64,000 nucleotides of DNA from Xanthocytophaga agilis (GCF_030068605.1 NZ_JASJOU010000005.1:372001-436000), one strand, 5' to 3'; counted from the stretch's first letter, positions 19,201 to 29,861 are shown. The notes: a model not told the origin generated them from the letters alone. Translations and numbers: made by a program.

Positions 19201-19796
19201 CAGATCTGATCCTTTCAGAAACAAATATCAAAACGGTTGAATATGTTGATGATGCATCCGGACTATTAGTAAAGAAGATCAAACCTAACTTTAAAAAGCT
19301 GGGTAAAGAATATGGTCCAAGACTGAAAGATGTTGCAGCATTGATCCAGACAATGAACCAGGATAATATCCGTGAACTGGAAAAAACAGGTCAGTTTGTA
19401 ACCAGTCTGAATGGAGAATCACTTACGATCACACCAGAAGATGTTGAAATCTCTGCCGAAGATATTCCAGGTTGGATCGTAGCTAGTGAAAGTGGCTTAA
19501 CTGTTGCCTTGGATATCACACTAAATGATGATCTTCGTCGTGAAGGGATTGCACGTGATGTTGTAAACCGTATTCAGAACCTACGTAAGGACTCAGGTTT
19601 GGAAGTTCAGGACAAGATCCGGTTGACATTCCAGAATCTGGATGCCTTTGTGGATTCAGCACTGGAAAGTAATCGTGAGTATATCTGTTCTGAAACACAG
19701 GCACTCGAACTCGCAATTTCACCACAGGTCGCAGGTGCAGTACCATTAGATCTGGATGAGTTTACACTTAATGTCAAACTTGAAGTTGTAAACTAA
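16233..19796 (+). CDS. ileS: Isoleucyl-tRNA synthetase, long form
   Basis: Charges tRNA-Ile and edits misactivated valine. It has 1187 residues, far longer than the roughly 940 of E. coli IleRS and in the range of the long (type 2, eukaryote-like) enzymes. The HIGH-type motif is in GPPSANGTPGIHHVMA; the editing domain contains TTTPWTLPANSAL and GTGVVHTSPTFGADD; KMSKS is present as KMSKRKGN; tRNA anticodon-binding helices follow. No C-terminal zinc-finger Cys cluster is seen. The start is GTG at 16233, directly giving MKYKEYKNADYPQIAKDVLAFW as in homologues; no ATG fits. Type-2 IleRS enzymes are known for low mupirocin sensitivity; that is a family-level expectation only. Confidence 0.95.
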   Translation: MKYKEYKNADYPQIAKDVLAFWKQNRLFEQSVSFREGKPSFTFYEGPPSANGTPGIHHVMARTIKDIFCRYKTLKGFQVKRKGGWDTHGLPIELQVEKELNIKKEDIGVKISIEEYNKKCRETVMRFTDQWNNLTEQMGYWVDLEHPYVTYQNDYIESLWWLLKQLHEKGLLYKGYTIQPYSPAAGTGLSSHELNMPGTYRDVKDTTIVAMFKVLENAKSEFLFKLKEPQTDVFVLAWTTTPWTLPANSALTVGKSIDYVLVKTFNPYTYAPVQVVLAKALVGKYFTEKGKDGDFEAYQNGDHKILPWTVLKEFKGGDLEGVEYEQLLPFVKPDAPAFRVIVGDFVTTEDGTGVVHTSPTFGADDFRVAQQNGIPAIMVKDDTDKEMPVVNRKGQFVKEIGSQLAKKVQEYSIKTHRPLGEDDFYVKNYTAEDEKAGDYKTTDEIISIILKLEGKAFKVEKYEHTYPHCWRTDKPVLYYPLDSWFIRTTVMKDRLVSLNKTINWKPESTGTGRFGNWLENLVDWNLSRSRFWGTPLPIWRSEDDEEVCIGSVEELKQSVTHALKDTVLSAEQREKNEKFLAQLAKGEHDLHRPYVDEVYLVSPSGKVMFREPDLIDVWFDSGAMPYAQWHYPFENQDIFKNSYPADFISEGVDQTRGWFFTLHAIAGMLFDSVAFKNVVSTGLVLDKNGEKMSKRKGNVVDPFYALGKYGSDAVRWYMISNANPWDDLKFSWEKVYEDEKGGRHVYNIKEKPEFYENMKLADQYSDGIIEVQRKFFGTLFNTYQFYAMYANLDNYKLSEFDRVPYERLSELDRWVISKLQSLILEVDEAYDNYEPTKATRAIQYFVTEQLSNWYVRLSRRRFWKGELTEDKRAAYETLQECLVVIAQLISPVAPFFADWLYQNMTDNVREEAKAKNTPLAPESVHLTDFVKADTQRIDKKLEESMDLAQRYSSLVHSLRKKHTLRVRQPLSRILLPILNEDQKDRVRSVADLILSETNIKTVEYVDDASGLLVKKIKPNFKKLGKEYGPRLKDVAALIQTMNQDNIRELEKTGQFVTSLNGESLTITPEDVEISAEDIPGWIVASESGLTVALDITLNDDLRREGIARDVVNRIQNLRKDSGLEVQDKIRLTFQNLDAFVDSALESNREYICSETQALELAISPQVAGAVPLDLDEFTLNVKLEVVN

Positions 19797-19812
19797 TCTG
19801 GTATACTTATAC

Positions 19813-19852
19813 TAAACGAAAGAGCCTCTGGAAACAGAGGCTCTTTCGTTTA
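19813..19852. terminator. Bidirectional terminator, 18-bp stem with GAAA loop
   Basis: Arms 19813-19830 and 19835-19852 are perfectly complementary (ACGAAAGAGCCTCTG core) around a GAAA tetraloop. It serves ileS and the convergent lipoprotein gene, whose stop codon lies in the stem. Confidence 0.9.
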
Positions 19853-20545
19853 TTCATCAATTCTAAAATCAGAGTGGTTTAAAATTTTTATATTAAATTT
19901 TCCATCCTCAATATTTTTAGATTTACCTGCTTTATTATACAATTTACACGAAAACTCTCCAGTAATCACTTGCCTCATTGTTGGATAAGTTGTTGGATCG
20001 GTATTCTTAACAACAGAAGTGATTTTAAATATACTACCTGTTTGATCGGCTGAGCCATAATCAGAACGCCATTCTGCTCCATCGTTGTCTATATAGCTGA
20101 TTACAATTCCATTCTTATAACTTTCCTCGTCTATCGTATCCCCATCCTGACTATCTCTACCATAGATGTAAGTTTGTGGTTTAAATAAACTATACATAGT
20201 TGCTTTCCATATGTCGCTATTTTCTTCTGTCCTTTGCATTATTTTAGTTACTAATCTAATTTCTATTTCATTAGTTTCTGTGATGTTATAAATACCGCCA
20301 AATTGCGTCATATATTCCTCACCCTCTCCATTGCCAGAAGAATTATATCCAGTCCCCATTCCCATACCATTTGCACCAGTATTATCTGTTTCCAGAATAG
20401 TACTCTTATTATCAATAGTGGCTTGTATATAAAATTCCTTAGAGGGTTTAGGTTGAGAAGGTTCATCTTTTGATTTATCACAACTTGAAATTAGTGTTAA
20501 GGCTAATAGTAATAATGCTGTTTTTAATAAAATTAAGTTTTTCAT
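19850..20545 (-). CDS. Hypothetical lipoprotein
   Basis: Not recognised. 231 residues beginning with a lipoprotein signal (ILLKTALLLLALTLISSC, Cys at about 22), followed by a charged linker DKSKDEPSQPKPSKE. The mature part is acidic and probably all-beta, with a Gly/Met-rich turn (NGMGMGTG) near residue 60. It resembles small Bacteroidota surface lipoproteins that measure or bind something unknown. Convergent with ileS. Confidence 0.7.
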   Translation of the reverse strand: MKNLILLKTALLLLALTLISSCDKSKDEPSQPKPSKEFYIQATIDNKSTILETDNTGANGMGMGTGYNSSGNGEGEEYMTQFGGIYNITETNEIEIRLVTKIMQRTEENSDIWKATMYSLFKPQTYIYGRDSQDGDTIDEESYKNGIVISYIDNDGAEWRSDYGSADQTGSIFKITSVVKNTDPTTYPTMRQVITGEFSCKLYNKAGKSKNIEDGKFNIKILNHSDFRIDE

Positions 20546-22871
<2,326 letters not shown>

Positions 22872-22882
22872 AAAACAGTTAT

Positions 22883-22930
22883 TCTGGAAAGATGAATGAA
22901 CATTCTATTCACCTTTCCAGATATTTTTTT
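22883..22930 (+). terminator. gyrB terminator
   Basis: TCTGGAAAG (22883-22891) pairs with CTTTCCAGA (22913-22921), with inner TGAAT/ATTCA, followed by TATTTTTTT. Confidence 0.88.
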
Positions 22931-23008
22931 AACAGGAAGTGATTATTCAGGATTGTTCATTCATTAACCAGTAGAAAAGTGCTTAATCAAGCTGGAAATA
23001 CAGAAGAT

Positions 23009-23039
23009 AAAAAGGGGCAGGCCGCATCTCCCCCTTTTT
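23009..23039 (+). terminator. Second terminator-like hairpin upstream of ppk
   Basis: AAAAAGGGG (23009-23017) pairs with CCCCTTTTT (23031-23039). It sits between gyrB and the chosen ppk start, so it is either a back-up terminator or an attenuator in the ppk leader. Confidence 0.6.
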
Positions 23040-23077
23040 CATTTTTACTACAGCCAATCTTCCGTTTACGTGATACG

Positions 23078-25177
23078 ATGTTATCACGTGAGAAAGTTTC
23101 GAATGTAATTGGACAAAGTAATTATATCAGCCGGGACCTAAGCTGGCTGCAGTTTAACTGGCGGGTGCTGGATCAGGCGAAAGATTCTAAACGTGGTTTA
23201 TTTGAACGACTTAAGTTTTTAGCAATCACATCATCTAATCTGGATGAGTTTTTCATGATTCGTGTAGGAAGTTTGTATAACTACATTGATTATGGAAAAG
23301 AGCGCGTAGATTATTCGGGCTTGCGGGAAATGCCATTTCGTAAAACATTGCTCAATACTGCGCAGGCGTTTTTCAAAGATCAGCAAGATGAATTTAAGAT
23401 ACATCTTCAGCCACTCTTCAGGCTTAACAACTTCATCATTGCCAAACCATCTGAGTTAACGGATGAAGAACGTTCGGATGTATTGGCTTACTTTATGCGC
23501 ACTATATTTCCAATGCTTACACCTATGGTGTTTGATGGATATCATGCGTTTCCTATTCTGGTAAATAAAGTTCTCATCTTTGGCGTGGTAACCAAAGATG
23601 ACAGTCGTGAAGGTCAGCGACTTTCCTTTGTCCAGATTCCTCAGAACCTCCCTCGTTTCTTTGAAATCTATCGGGATGAACAAATCGTGTTTGTTCCTAT
23701 TGAAGAAATTATCCGGATGGAAATTGGTAAGCTCTATCGGAACGTTGAAATTGTATCTGTTAATCTTTTTCGCATTACAAGAAACGGAGATTTTACGCTG
23801 GAAGAGAGTGACGATGTAGAAGCTGATTTTATTGATGAAGTAAAGCAAAAGCTGAAAACCAGGCGTACAGGTCGTGTAGTTCGGATAGAAATTGAACCAG
23901 GAGCTTCATACTGGATGATGAAAACGCTGAAGACTCGTTGGGAGCTGGATGACGACAATGTATTTGTAGCAGATAAGATGCTAGATTTTACATCTTTATG
24001 GCAAATTGTGGGTCACAAAGAGTTTAGGGATCGTATTCCTCCAATTCCACCACAAGTTCCATCGTTGGACTTACCGCCAAGTCTGAAGGAGAAAAATATT
24101 TTTGACGTGCTCAAACAACAGGATATTTTACTCCATCATCCGTACAATAATATCGAACCTGTTGTAGACTTACTGGAAAAATCAGCAGAAGATCCTGATG
24201 TTCTAGCCATTAAGATTACCATCTATCGTTTAGCTAAACATTCACGTATCACCAACGCACTTCTAAAAGCGGCGGAGAATGGAAAACACGTATCTGTATT
24301 GTTTGAGGTTAAAGCACGTTTTGACGAAGAAAACAATATCCGTGAAGCACAACGTCTGCAAAAAGCAGGTTGCTTTGTGGTATATGGTATTAGCCGTTAC
24401 AAAACCCATACGAAGCTTTTACTTATAGTTCGCAAAGATGGGGATGGTGTGACACGCTACGTCCATTTGTCTAGTGGGAATTACAATGAGGATACATCCA
24501 AAATCTATACAGATACAGGTCTGTTAACTACCAATGAGATCTATGCGCAGGATGTTTCTGAGTTCTTCAATGTTATAACAGGACATTCACTTCCAAGCAC
24601 TTACCAGTATCTGATTACTGCACCAAGAGATATGCGCCGACAGTTGATCGAACTTATCCGGCAGGAAGCAGAAAATGCCAGAAAAGGATTACCTAGTGGT
24701 ATTGTAATCAAAATCAACTCATTGGAAGACAAAGAAACCATAGATGAATTGTATCTTGCATCACAAGCTGGGGTACCTATCAATCTTATTGTCAGAGGAA
24801 TATGTTGTTTGCGACCTGGAAGGCAGGGATTGAGTGAAAATATTACAGTTCGTTCTATTGTAGGAGACTTTTTGGAACATGCCCGCCTGTATTACTTTCA
24901 TAGTAATGGCGATCCGAAAGTATATGGAGGTAGTGCAGATATGATGGTGCGTAGTTTTGATCGTCGCGTAGAGTCGTTATTCAGATTAGCATCACCACGT
25001 ATCAAACAGCAGGCTATCAATATTCTGGCTTATAATCTCAGAGATAATGTTAACTCCTATGTAATGCAGGAAAATGGAGAGTATTACCGCTGCATTACAG
25101 ACAATACGCCTTTCAATATTCACAAAGAATTTTACAATGTAACACTGGAAGAAGTGGAAAAAGCAAAGTTGTTTTAA
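23078..25177 (+). CDS. ppk1: Polyphosphate kinase 1
   Basis: Makes polyphosphate from ATP reversibly, often membrane-associated. About 699 residues from the ATG at 23078 (MLSREKV). A GTG 33 codons upstream would place the terminator-like hairpin inside the coding region and is rejected. PPK1 features: the N domain with YISRDLSWLQFNWRVL and SNLDEFFMIRVG; HHPYNN; the autophosphorylated His region in YKTHTKLLLIVR; TRYVHLSSGNYN; and the C-terminal VYGGSADMMVRSFDRRVE. The start codon lies in the loop of an inverted repeat (23068-23075 with 23082-23089). Confidence 0.95.
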   Translation: MLSREKVSNVIGQSNYISRDLSWLQFNWRVLDQAKDSKRGLFERLKFLAITSSNLDEFFMIRVGSLYNYIDYGKERVDYSGLREMPFRKTLLNTAQAFFKDQQDEFKIHLQPLFRLNNFIIAKPSELTDEERSDVLAYFMRTIFPMLTPMVFDGYHAFPILVNKVLIFGVVTKDDSREGQRLSFVQIPQNLPRFFEIYRDEQIVFVPIEEIIRMEIGKLYRNVEIVSVNLFRITRNGDFTLEESDDVEADFIDEVKQKLKTRRTGRVVRIEIEPGASYWMMKTLKTRWELDDDNVFVADKMLDFTSLWQIVGHKEFRDRIPPIPPQVPSLDLPPSLKEKNIFDVLKQQDILLHHPYNNIEPVVDLLEKSAEDPDVLAIKITIYRLAKHSRITNALLKAAENGKHVSVLFEVKARFDEENNIREAQRLQKAGCFVVYGISRYKTHTKLLLIVRKDGDGVTRYVHLSSGNYNEDTSKIYTDTGLLTTNEIYAQDVSEFFNVITGHSLPSTYQYLITAPRDMRRQLIELIRQEAENARKGLPSGIVIKINSLEDKETIDELYLASQAGVPINLIVRGICCLRPGRQGLSENITVRSIVGDFLEHARLYYFHSNGDPKVYGGSADMMVRSFDRRVESLFRLASPRIKQQAINILAYNLRDNVNSYVMQENGEYYRCITDNTPFNIHKEFYNVTLEEVEKAKLF

Positions 25178-25195
25178 TAGTGAAGATCATTCAAC

Positions 25196-25224
25196 AAAAA
25201 AGCTCCAAACTGTGGAGCTTTTTT
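25196..25224. terminator. Bidirectional terminator between ppk and fabF
   Basis: AAAAAAGCTCCA (25196-25207) and its perfect complement (25213-25224) around a 5-base loop. Confidence 0.88.
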
Positions 25225-25237
25225 GGTTTTACCAGCA

Positions 25238-26488
25238 TTATTCATACTTCTTAAAAATTGCTGTTGCATTATGCCCTCCAAAACCGAATGTATTGCTCAT
25301 AGCATAACGTATTGGATGACTCACACTTTTGCCAATTACAATATTAAGTCCTTGTGGAATATTAGGATCTAACTCTTTGGTATTGATAGTAGCAGGAACC
25401 ATACTTTCTTTAATAGCCATTACAGCAGCTATAGCTTCAATAGCACCTGCACCACCCAACAAATGCCCTGTCATAGACTTAGTAGCAGAAATTCGTAAAT
25501 TGTTATTGCCACTAAACAAAGTAGCTGTTGCCTTCATTTCGCTTAGATCTCCCAATGGGGTTGATGTAGCATGTGTGTTCAGGTAATCAATATCTGAAGC
25601 CTGAATACCTGCATCTTCCAAAGCTGCCTGCATACCTAACACAGCACCTTCGCCTTCCGGATGAGTGCCTGTAAGGTGATACGCATCCGCTGACATACCT
25701 CCACCTACCAATTCGGCATAAATCTTAGCACCACGTGCTTTTGCATGTTCGTATTCTTCCAGAATAAGACATCCAGCTCCTTCTCCCATCACAAATCCAT
25801 CCCGTTCTACGTCAAATGGGCGGGAAGCAGTTTCCGGGCTATCATTGCGGGTAGAAAGGGCCTTACAAGCATTGAAACCTCCAATACCTGCTTCACAAAT
25901 AGGAGCTTCTGAGCCACCTGTTACAATAGCAACCGCTTTACCTAAACGAATGTAATTGAATGCATCAACCAATGCAGAGTTTGAACTGGCACAAGCGGAG
26001 ACAGTAGTAAAGTTTACTCCACGGAAGCCATGTTTGATAGAAATCATTCCGGATGCAATATCCGCAATAGTCTTAGGAATAAAGAAGGGATTAAATCTTG
26101 GAATTTTTCCGCCTTCTACATAATCTGTTACCTGTTCCTGAAAAGTAAAGAAACCGCCATTACCAGATCCCCAGATAACACCTACTTTGTCTTTGTTAAG
26201 TTTCTCAAGATCAAAGCCTGCATCTTTCAAAGCTTCATCAGCAGCAACAAATGCATACTGAGTATACGCATCCATCTTTCTTACTTCTGGTTTCTCAAAA
26301 TGTTGCAAAGGATCATATCCTTTCAATTCACAGGCAAATTTTGTTTTAAAATGAGTGGTGTCAAATTTAGTGATAGGAGCAGCCCCGCTTTTGCCTTCTA
26401 CTAAGCTTTTCCAAAATTCTGCAAGATTATTACCTATTGGTGTAAGTGCTCCCAAGCCGGTAACAACTACTCTTTTTAATTGTGACAT
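25238..26488 (-). CDS. fabF: Beta-ketoacyl-ACP synthase II
   Basis: Condensing enzyme of type II fatty-acid synthesis that extends acyl-ACP with malonyl-ACP. 416 residues, standard length. The Cys-His-His triad is visible in VSACASSNSA, NTHATSTPLGD and MTGHLLGGAGA. The N-terminus KRVVVTGLGALTPIGNN is typical. In many Bacteroidota fabF follows acpP in an operon; here an acyl-carrier-protein gene lies 2.1 kb away on the opposite strand, so the unit has been rearranged. Confidence 0.95.
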   Translation of the reverse strand: MSQLKRVVVTGLGALTPIGNNLAEFWKSLVEGKSGAAPITKFDTTHFKTKFACELKGYDPLQHFEKPEVRKMDAYTQYAFVAADEALKDAGFDLEKLNKDKVGVIWGSGNGGFFTFQEQVTDYVEGGKIPRFNPFFIPKTIADIASGMISIKHGFRGVNFTTVSACASSNSALVDAFNYIRLGKAVAIVTGGSEAPICEAGIGGFNACKALSTRNDSPETASRPFDVERDGFVMGEGAGCLILEEYEHAKARGAKIYAELVGGGMSADAYHLTGTHPEGEGAVLGMQAALEDAGIQASDIDYLNTHATSTPLGDLSEMKATATLFSGNNNLRISATKSMTGHLLGGAGAIEAIAAVMAIKESMVPATINTKELDPNIPQGLNIVIGKSVSHPIRYAMSNTFGFGGHNATAIFKKYE

Positions 26489-26716
26489 GATAAAGTTAAG
26501 GAATAGTGAAACAGTAATTACTACGTATTGATCACAAAACGGCGCGAAAATAGTATCTTTTTACCAGTAAAAAACCTTATTTGACGAAAAATAACAATAA
26601 CGAGTCTAATTAAAATAGTTTGAATCCTATTATTAAGACAATATACCTATCAGGTAATGAGGTATCTTTTTTGCATAATTTTATTATTATGACCAATTTT
26701 GTGACTTAATCCGCTA

Positions 26717-26724
26717 TACTTTTG
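26717..26724 (+). promoter_or_regulatory. TAnnTTTG match overlapping the LpxH-like start codon
   Basis: TACTTTTG. Its last three bases are the only canonical in-frame start codon (TTG, 26722-26724) of the downstream gene, creating a conflict between promoter and start assignments. Confidence 0.35.
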
Positions 26725-27516
26725 TCAACTACAGATTCTTATCCTACTCAAATCCTTACTCTTCCGGAAGGCAAAAAAATTTATTTTGCATCCGATTTTC
26801 ATTTAGGTGTTCCCAATGCTGTAAGTAGTCGTAACAGGGAAGCGAAAATTGTACGATGGCTGGAATCTATACAGAATTCAGCTTATGCTATCTGTATGGT
26901 AGGTGATATATTTGATTTCTGGTTTGAATATAAATATGTAGTGCCCAAAGGTTTTTTACGTTTGCAAGGCAAACTTGCAGAACTAACAGATGGGGGTACT
27001 CCTGTATTCTTTTTTACAGGTAATCATGATATGTGGATGTTTAATTACTTCAAGGAAGAATTAGGAATTCCAGTTTTAAGAGAACCCACTACATTCATTG
27101 TAAACAACAAAAAGTTATTGGTAGGACATGGAGATGGTCTAGGTCCAGGCGACTATAAATATAAATTCCTTAAAAAGATATTTGCAAATCCACTTTGTCA
27201 GTGGTTATTTGCCCGAATCCATCCTAATCTTGGAATGGGTATAGCTAATGCGTGGTCTAAAAGCAGTCGGGCAGCAAGTACGAAAAAAGGGGAAGAAAAA
27301 TTTATGGGCGATGACGAATGGATATGGACTTACTGCAAAGAAGTAGAGCAACAACAGCATCATGACTTTTATATCTTTGGCCACCGACACCTGCCTTTGG
27401 ATAATCTTTCTGTAGGCGAAAATGCAACCTATACCAATCTTGGAGAATGGATACATCACTGTACATATGCATCTTTTGACGGAAAAAAGATAAGTCTGGA
27501 GGTTTTTACCGGATAA
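26722..27516 (+). CDS. lpxH: UDP-2,3-diacylglucosamine diphosphatase-like metallophosphoesterase
   Basis: Calcineurin-like phosphoesterase, 264 residues, matching the Bacteroidota LpxH-like family, which hydrolyses UDP-2,3-diacylglucosamine in lipid A synthesis at the inner membrane. Metal-binding motifs in order: SDFHLG, GDIFDFW, GNHD, VGHGDG, GHRHLPL. The frame has a TAA at 26707 and no ATG or GTG before the catalytic domain; TTG at 26722 is the only canonical start, yet it lies inside a TAnnTTTG promoter match, so the exact start is unsettled. Other lipid A genes are absent nearby; the symbol rests on family resemblance. Confidence 0.8.
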   Translation: MSTTDSYPTQILTLPEGKKIYFASDFHLGVPNAVSSRNREAKIVRWLESIQNSAYAICMVGDIFDFWFEYKYVVPKGFLRLQGKLAELTDGGTPVFFFTGNHDMWMFNYFKEELGIPVLREPTTFIVNNKKLLVGHGDGLGPGDYKYKFLKKIFANPLCQWLFARIHPNLGMGIANAWSKSSRAASTKKGEEKFMGDDEWIWTYCKEVEQQQHHDFYIFGHRHLPLDNLSVGENATYTNLGEWIHHCTYASFDGKKISLEVFTG

Positions 27517-27560
27517 TAACTCTTCTAGGTTCTACTAGTTGACAACCTACTCGTTAGCCA

Positions 27561-28391
27561 TTGAAACACACATGTGTCATATATCGTCATTGCCTGTTCC
27601 AGATTATTTTTAGTCTGTTGATCATAATAACATGTTTTTCCCAAACTCCGGTTCTGGTTCGCCAGATTTCTTCAATACCTGTTGTTGCAGTCTCTGTTGA
27701 TAAATATGATCGCATAATTACAGCTGATGAGAAGGGAAATATTACAGCCTATGACACCTTAGGTAATGCATTGTATTCTTATTCGCCTGCTGTAGTTGGA
27801 GACGTATCTATGCTGGAGGCCTGGCGGTCTATGCAAATACTTGTATTTTACAGAGATTTGCAACAATATGTGCAACTGGATCGCTTTCTGACACCATTAC
27901 CAGGATATAATCAACCGGCTCGCCTGCAAACTGAAGAGATAGGATTTGGCAGAGTTATGACACTTGCTTATGATGATCAACTATGGATATTTGATGATAC
28001 AGACTTCAGCCTGAAAAAATATGATCTTCAAAGGCAAAAAGTGGAAATAAACTCTCCTCTTAATCTTATACTTAAAACACAGGACTATCAGATTACCTGG
28101 ATACGGGAATACCAGAATCAATTATTTATGGCTGATCGTAACTCGGGAATCCTGGTGTTTGATAATCTGGGTAACTATCGTAAAGTATTACCCTTTAAAG
28201 GACTAACCTACTTTCAGTGTTTGGGAGAAGAAATATATTTTACAGATAAAGAAACATTATATTTTTTAAATATCTATTCCCATTCACAACGAAGTATCAA
28301 GCTACCAGTAGCTGCAAAATTTGCCATATTGGTAGGACGGTATTTAGCTATTTATACAGATAAAGCCGGTTTTTTATATTCTTTCAAATAG
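27561..28391 (+). CDS. Secreted beta-propeller-like protein, function unknown
   Basis: 276 residues with a signal peptide (HCLFQIIFSLLIIITCFSQ). The mature part repeats short strand blocks such as VVAVSVDKYDRIITADEKGNITAYDTLGN and LFMADRNSGILVFDNLGNY, like a propeller of NHL or PQQ type. Start inferred as TTG at 27561, which gives MKHTCVIYRH and a proper signal peptide; there is no earlier ATG. It follows the LpxH-like gene by 44 bases and is probably cotranscribed. Confidence 0.7.
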   Translation: MKHTCVIYRHCLFQIIFSLLIIITCFSQTPVLVRQISSIPVVAVSVDKYDRIITADEKGNITAYDTLGNALYSYSPAVVGDVSMLEAWRSMQILVFYRDLQQYVQLDRFLTPLPGYNQPARLQTEEIGFGRVMTLAYDDQLWIFDDTDFSLKKYDLQRQKVEINSPLNLILKTQDYQITWIREYQNQLFMADRNSGILVFDNLGNYRKVLPFKGLTYFQCLGEEIYFTDKETLYFLNIYSHSQRSIKLPVAAKFAILVGRYLAIYTDKAGFLYSFK

Positions 28392-28534
28392 TATCTTTAC
28401 ATTTTGGTAGTGTACTCTATTTATAGTGTACTGATAAAAGGAACAATTTTTACATAGAATATAATTTCTTTTGTAAAAATCGGATTATTACACACAAAGA
28501 TGTATTTCAAAAATTTAATTTCCATTCAGATTCA

Positions 28535-28542
28535 TACATTTG
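28535..28542 (+). promoter_or_regulatory. TAnnTTTG -7 element for the acyl carrier protein gene
   Basis: TACATTTG, 63 bases upstream of the ATG at 28606, in a 214-base AT-rich gap. Confidence 0.55.
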
Positions 28543-28605
28543 CTTCATAATTACAAGTATCATTACGTATTCTAAGTATTCATCTTATTTTTCTTTTTAT
28601 ATATT

Positions 28606-28860
28606 ATGGTTAATGTACAAGAGAAAGTGACAGAAATGCTGGTAGAGAAGCTTAACATAGAGCCCTCTCAGGTAACTCCTACTGCTAACTTTATTAAAGA
28701 TCTGGGCATTGATTCATTAGATTATATTGAATTAATCATGGAGTTTGAACAAGTCTTTGACATACGAATTCCAGATACAGAAGGGGAACAGCTTAAGACA
28801 GTAGGACAGGCGGTAGATTATATTGAGAAGAAGCTTAATGAGCCTAAAAGTGTAGCCTAA
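28606..28860 (+). CDS. acpP: Acyl carrier protein
   Basis: 84 residues, carries growing acyl chains on a 4'-phosphopantetheine arm. The attachment Ser is S37 in GIDSLDYIEL; the four-helix pattern and the acidic helix 2 are as in AcpP. The C-terminus is slightly extended (EPKSVA). It stands alone with its own promoter and terminator rather than with fabF, so it could be the housekeeping ACP or a specialised paralogue; the strong canonical sequence favours housekeeping. Confidence 0.88.
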   Translation: MVNVQEKVTEMLVEKLNIEPSQVTPTANFIKDLGIDSLDYIELIMEFEQVFDIRIPDTEGEQLKTVGQAVDYIEKKLNEPKSVA

Positions 28861-28870
28861 AATTTCAACA

Positions 28871-28908
28871 AGAGGAATACTGAAATGGAGATATTTCTGT
28901 ATTCCTCT
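28871..28908. terminator. Terminator after acyl carrier protein gene
   Basis: AGAGGAATAC and GAAAT on the left pair with ATTTC and GTATTCCTCT on the right, with one mismatch in a 16-bp stem. Confidence 0.75.
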
Positions 28909-28922
28909 TTGAGTAAGTACTT

Positions 28923-29861
28923 TTAGAAATTACCGTAATCTACTTGTAAGCAGGTTAGTCCTAATTCTTTTCGCCACATAGCTACGACCTGATCACGGTC
29001 ATCAATCACCATTTCTACAAAGTATTTATCGCGAATATAGGTTTCAAACATTTCTTTTTTCACAATACTATCCTTACGCTGATCTTTAGGTGTTCGCAAA
29101 AAAAGCTGAAAATGTTCCTTTTCAGTCCAATCGAAATACTGTGTAATCCAGGCAGAAGTTTCATTGTGACAACTACCATCCCGTCCTGAAAAAAATATAA
29201 TGTGGTATCCATGATTTTTCAATGATTTGACAACATTGATCACATTCCACTTAGGAAGATCCTCACCTACCCGCTTCCAATCATAAGCCATACGTCCATT
29301 CATCTTTGCGACTGTACCATCAATATCTACCAATACACACTTAGGGAGTGATTCGTCTTGTTCCAGTGTTATGGAAATTTCTGGTTGTGGTGTAATGACT
29401 TTGTCAAAGTTAAAGTTCTTTTTCAGTATTCTAAGTTTCTCATATTGTTCCCGGATAATACGCTCTCCAACTACATCTATTCGCTGTTTGTCTCTTTCTA
29501 TTGCGTCTTCCAACGATATCTCAATCAGTTTAAAACGGATCTCGACTTTATAGTTTGAGATAACATTAATTAATTCATTGATATATTTTTGCCGGATGTG
29601 AGTATTATCTATCAAAACATTCCACCCTCTATCCAATGCTTTTTGTATAGCTGTTTCCTGTAATTCATTTACCAGCATCTCAATACGGTTAATAGCTTTG
29701 ACATCCCATGTCCAATAGTCATTTAATGAGACAGTCAGAATACTTTTTCGTAAATCATCCCGATTGATTCGAAGCCAGTTTAGGTTGTCCTGAACAAATT
29801 GTTTGGCAAAGGTTGACTTTCCGCTTCCGCTAATTCCAGTTAAGATTAAAACTTGTTGCAT
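28923..29861 (-). CDS. T4-PNKP-like bifunctional polynucleotide 5'-kinase/3'-phosphatase
   Basis: 312 residues with the same domain order and spacing as phage T4 polynucleotide kinase-phosphatase (PseT), which heals RNA or DNA ends by phosphorylating 5'-OH and removing 3' phosphate. Kinase domain: P-loop GISGSGKST at 9-17 (K15, S16), INRDDLRKS with D35 and R38 at the same positions as the T4 catalytic residues, and R123/R127 as lid arginines. Phosphatase domain (HAD acyl-phosphatase): DIDGT at 179-183 (D179, D181), KMNGR with R190, SGRD at 225-228, QRKD, and DDRD at 287-290. No RNA ligase gene is adjacent. Monocistronic, convergent with acpP. Confidence 0.88.
   Translation of the reverse strand: MQQVLILTGISGSGKSTFAKQFVQDNLNWLRINRDDLRKSILTVSLNDYWTWDVKAINRIEMLVNELQETAIQKALDRGWNVLIDNTHIRQKYINELINVISNYKVEIRFKLIEISLEDAIERDKQRIDVVGERIIREQYEKLRILKKNFNFDKVITPQPEISITLEQDESLPKCVLVDIDGTVAKMNGRMAYDWKRVGEDLPKWNVINVVKSLKNHGYHIIFFSGRDGSCHNETSAWITQYFDWTEKEHFQLFLRTPKDQRKDSIVKKEMFETYIRDKYFVEMVIDDRDQVVAMWRKELGLTCLQVDYGNF

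Noticed and set aside
22979-23077. GTG start for ppk, 33 codons upstream
   Set aside because: The added sequence includes a terminator-like hairpin and is unlike PPK1 N-termini.
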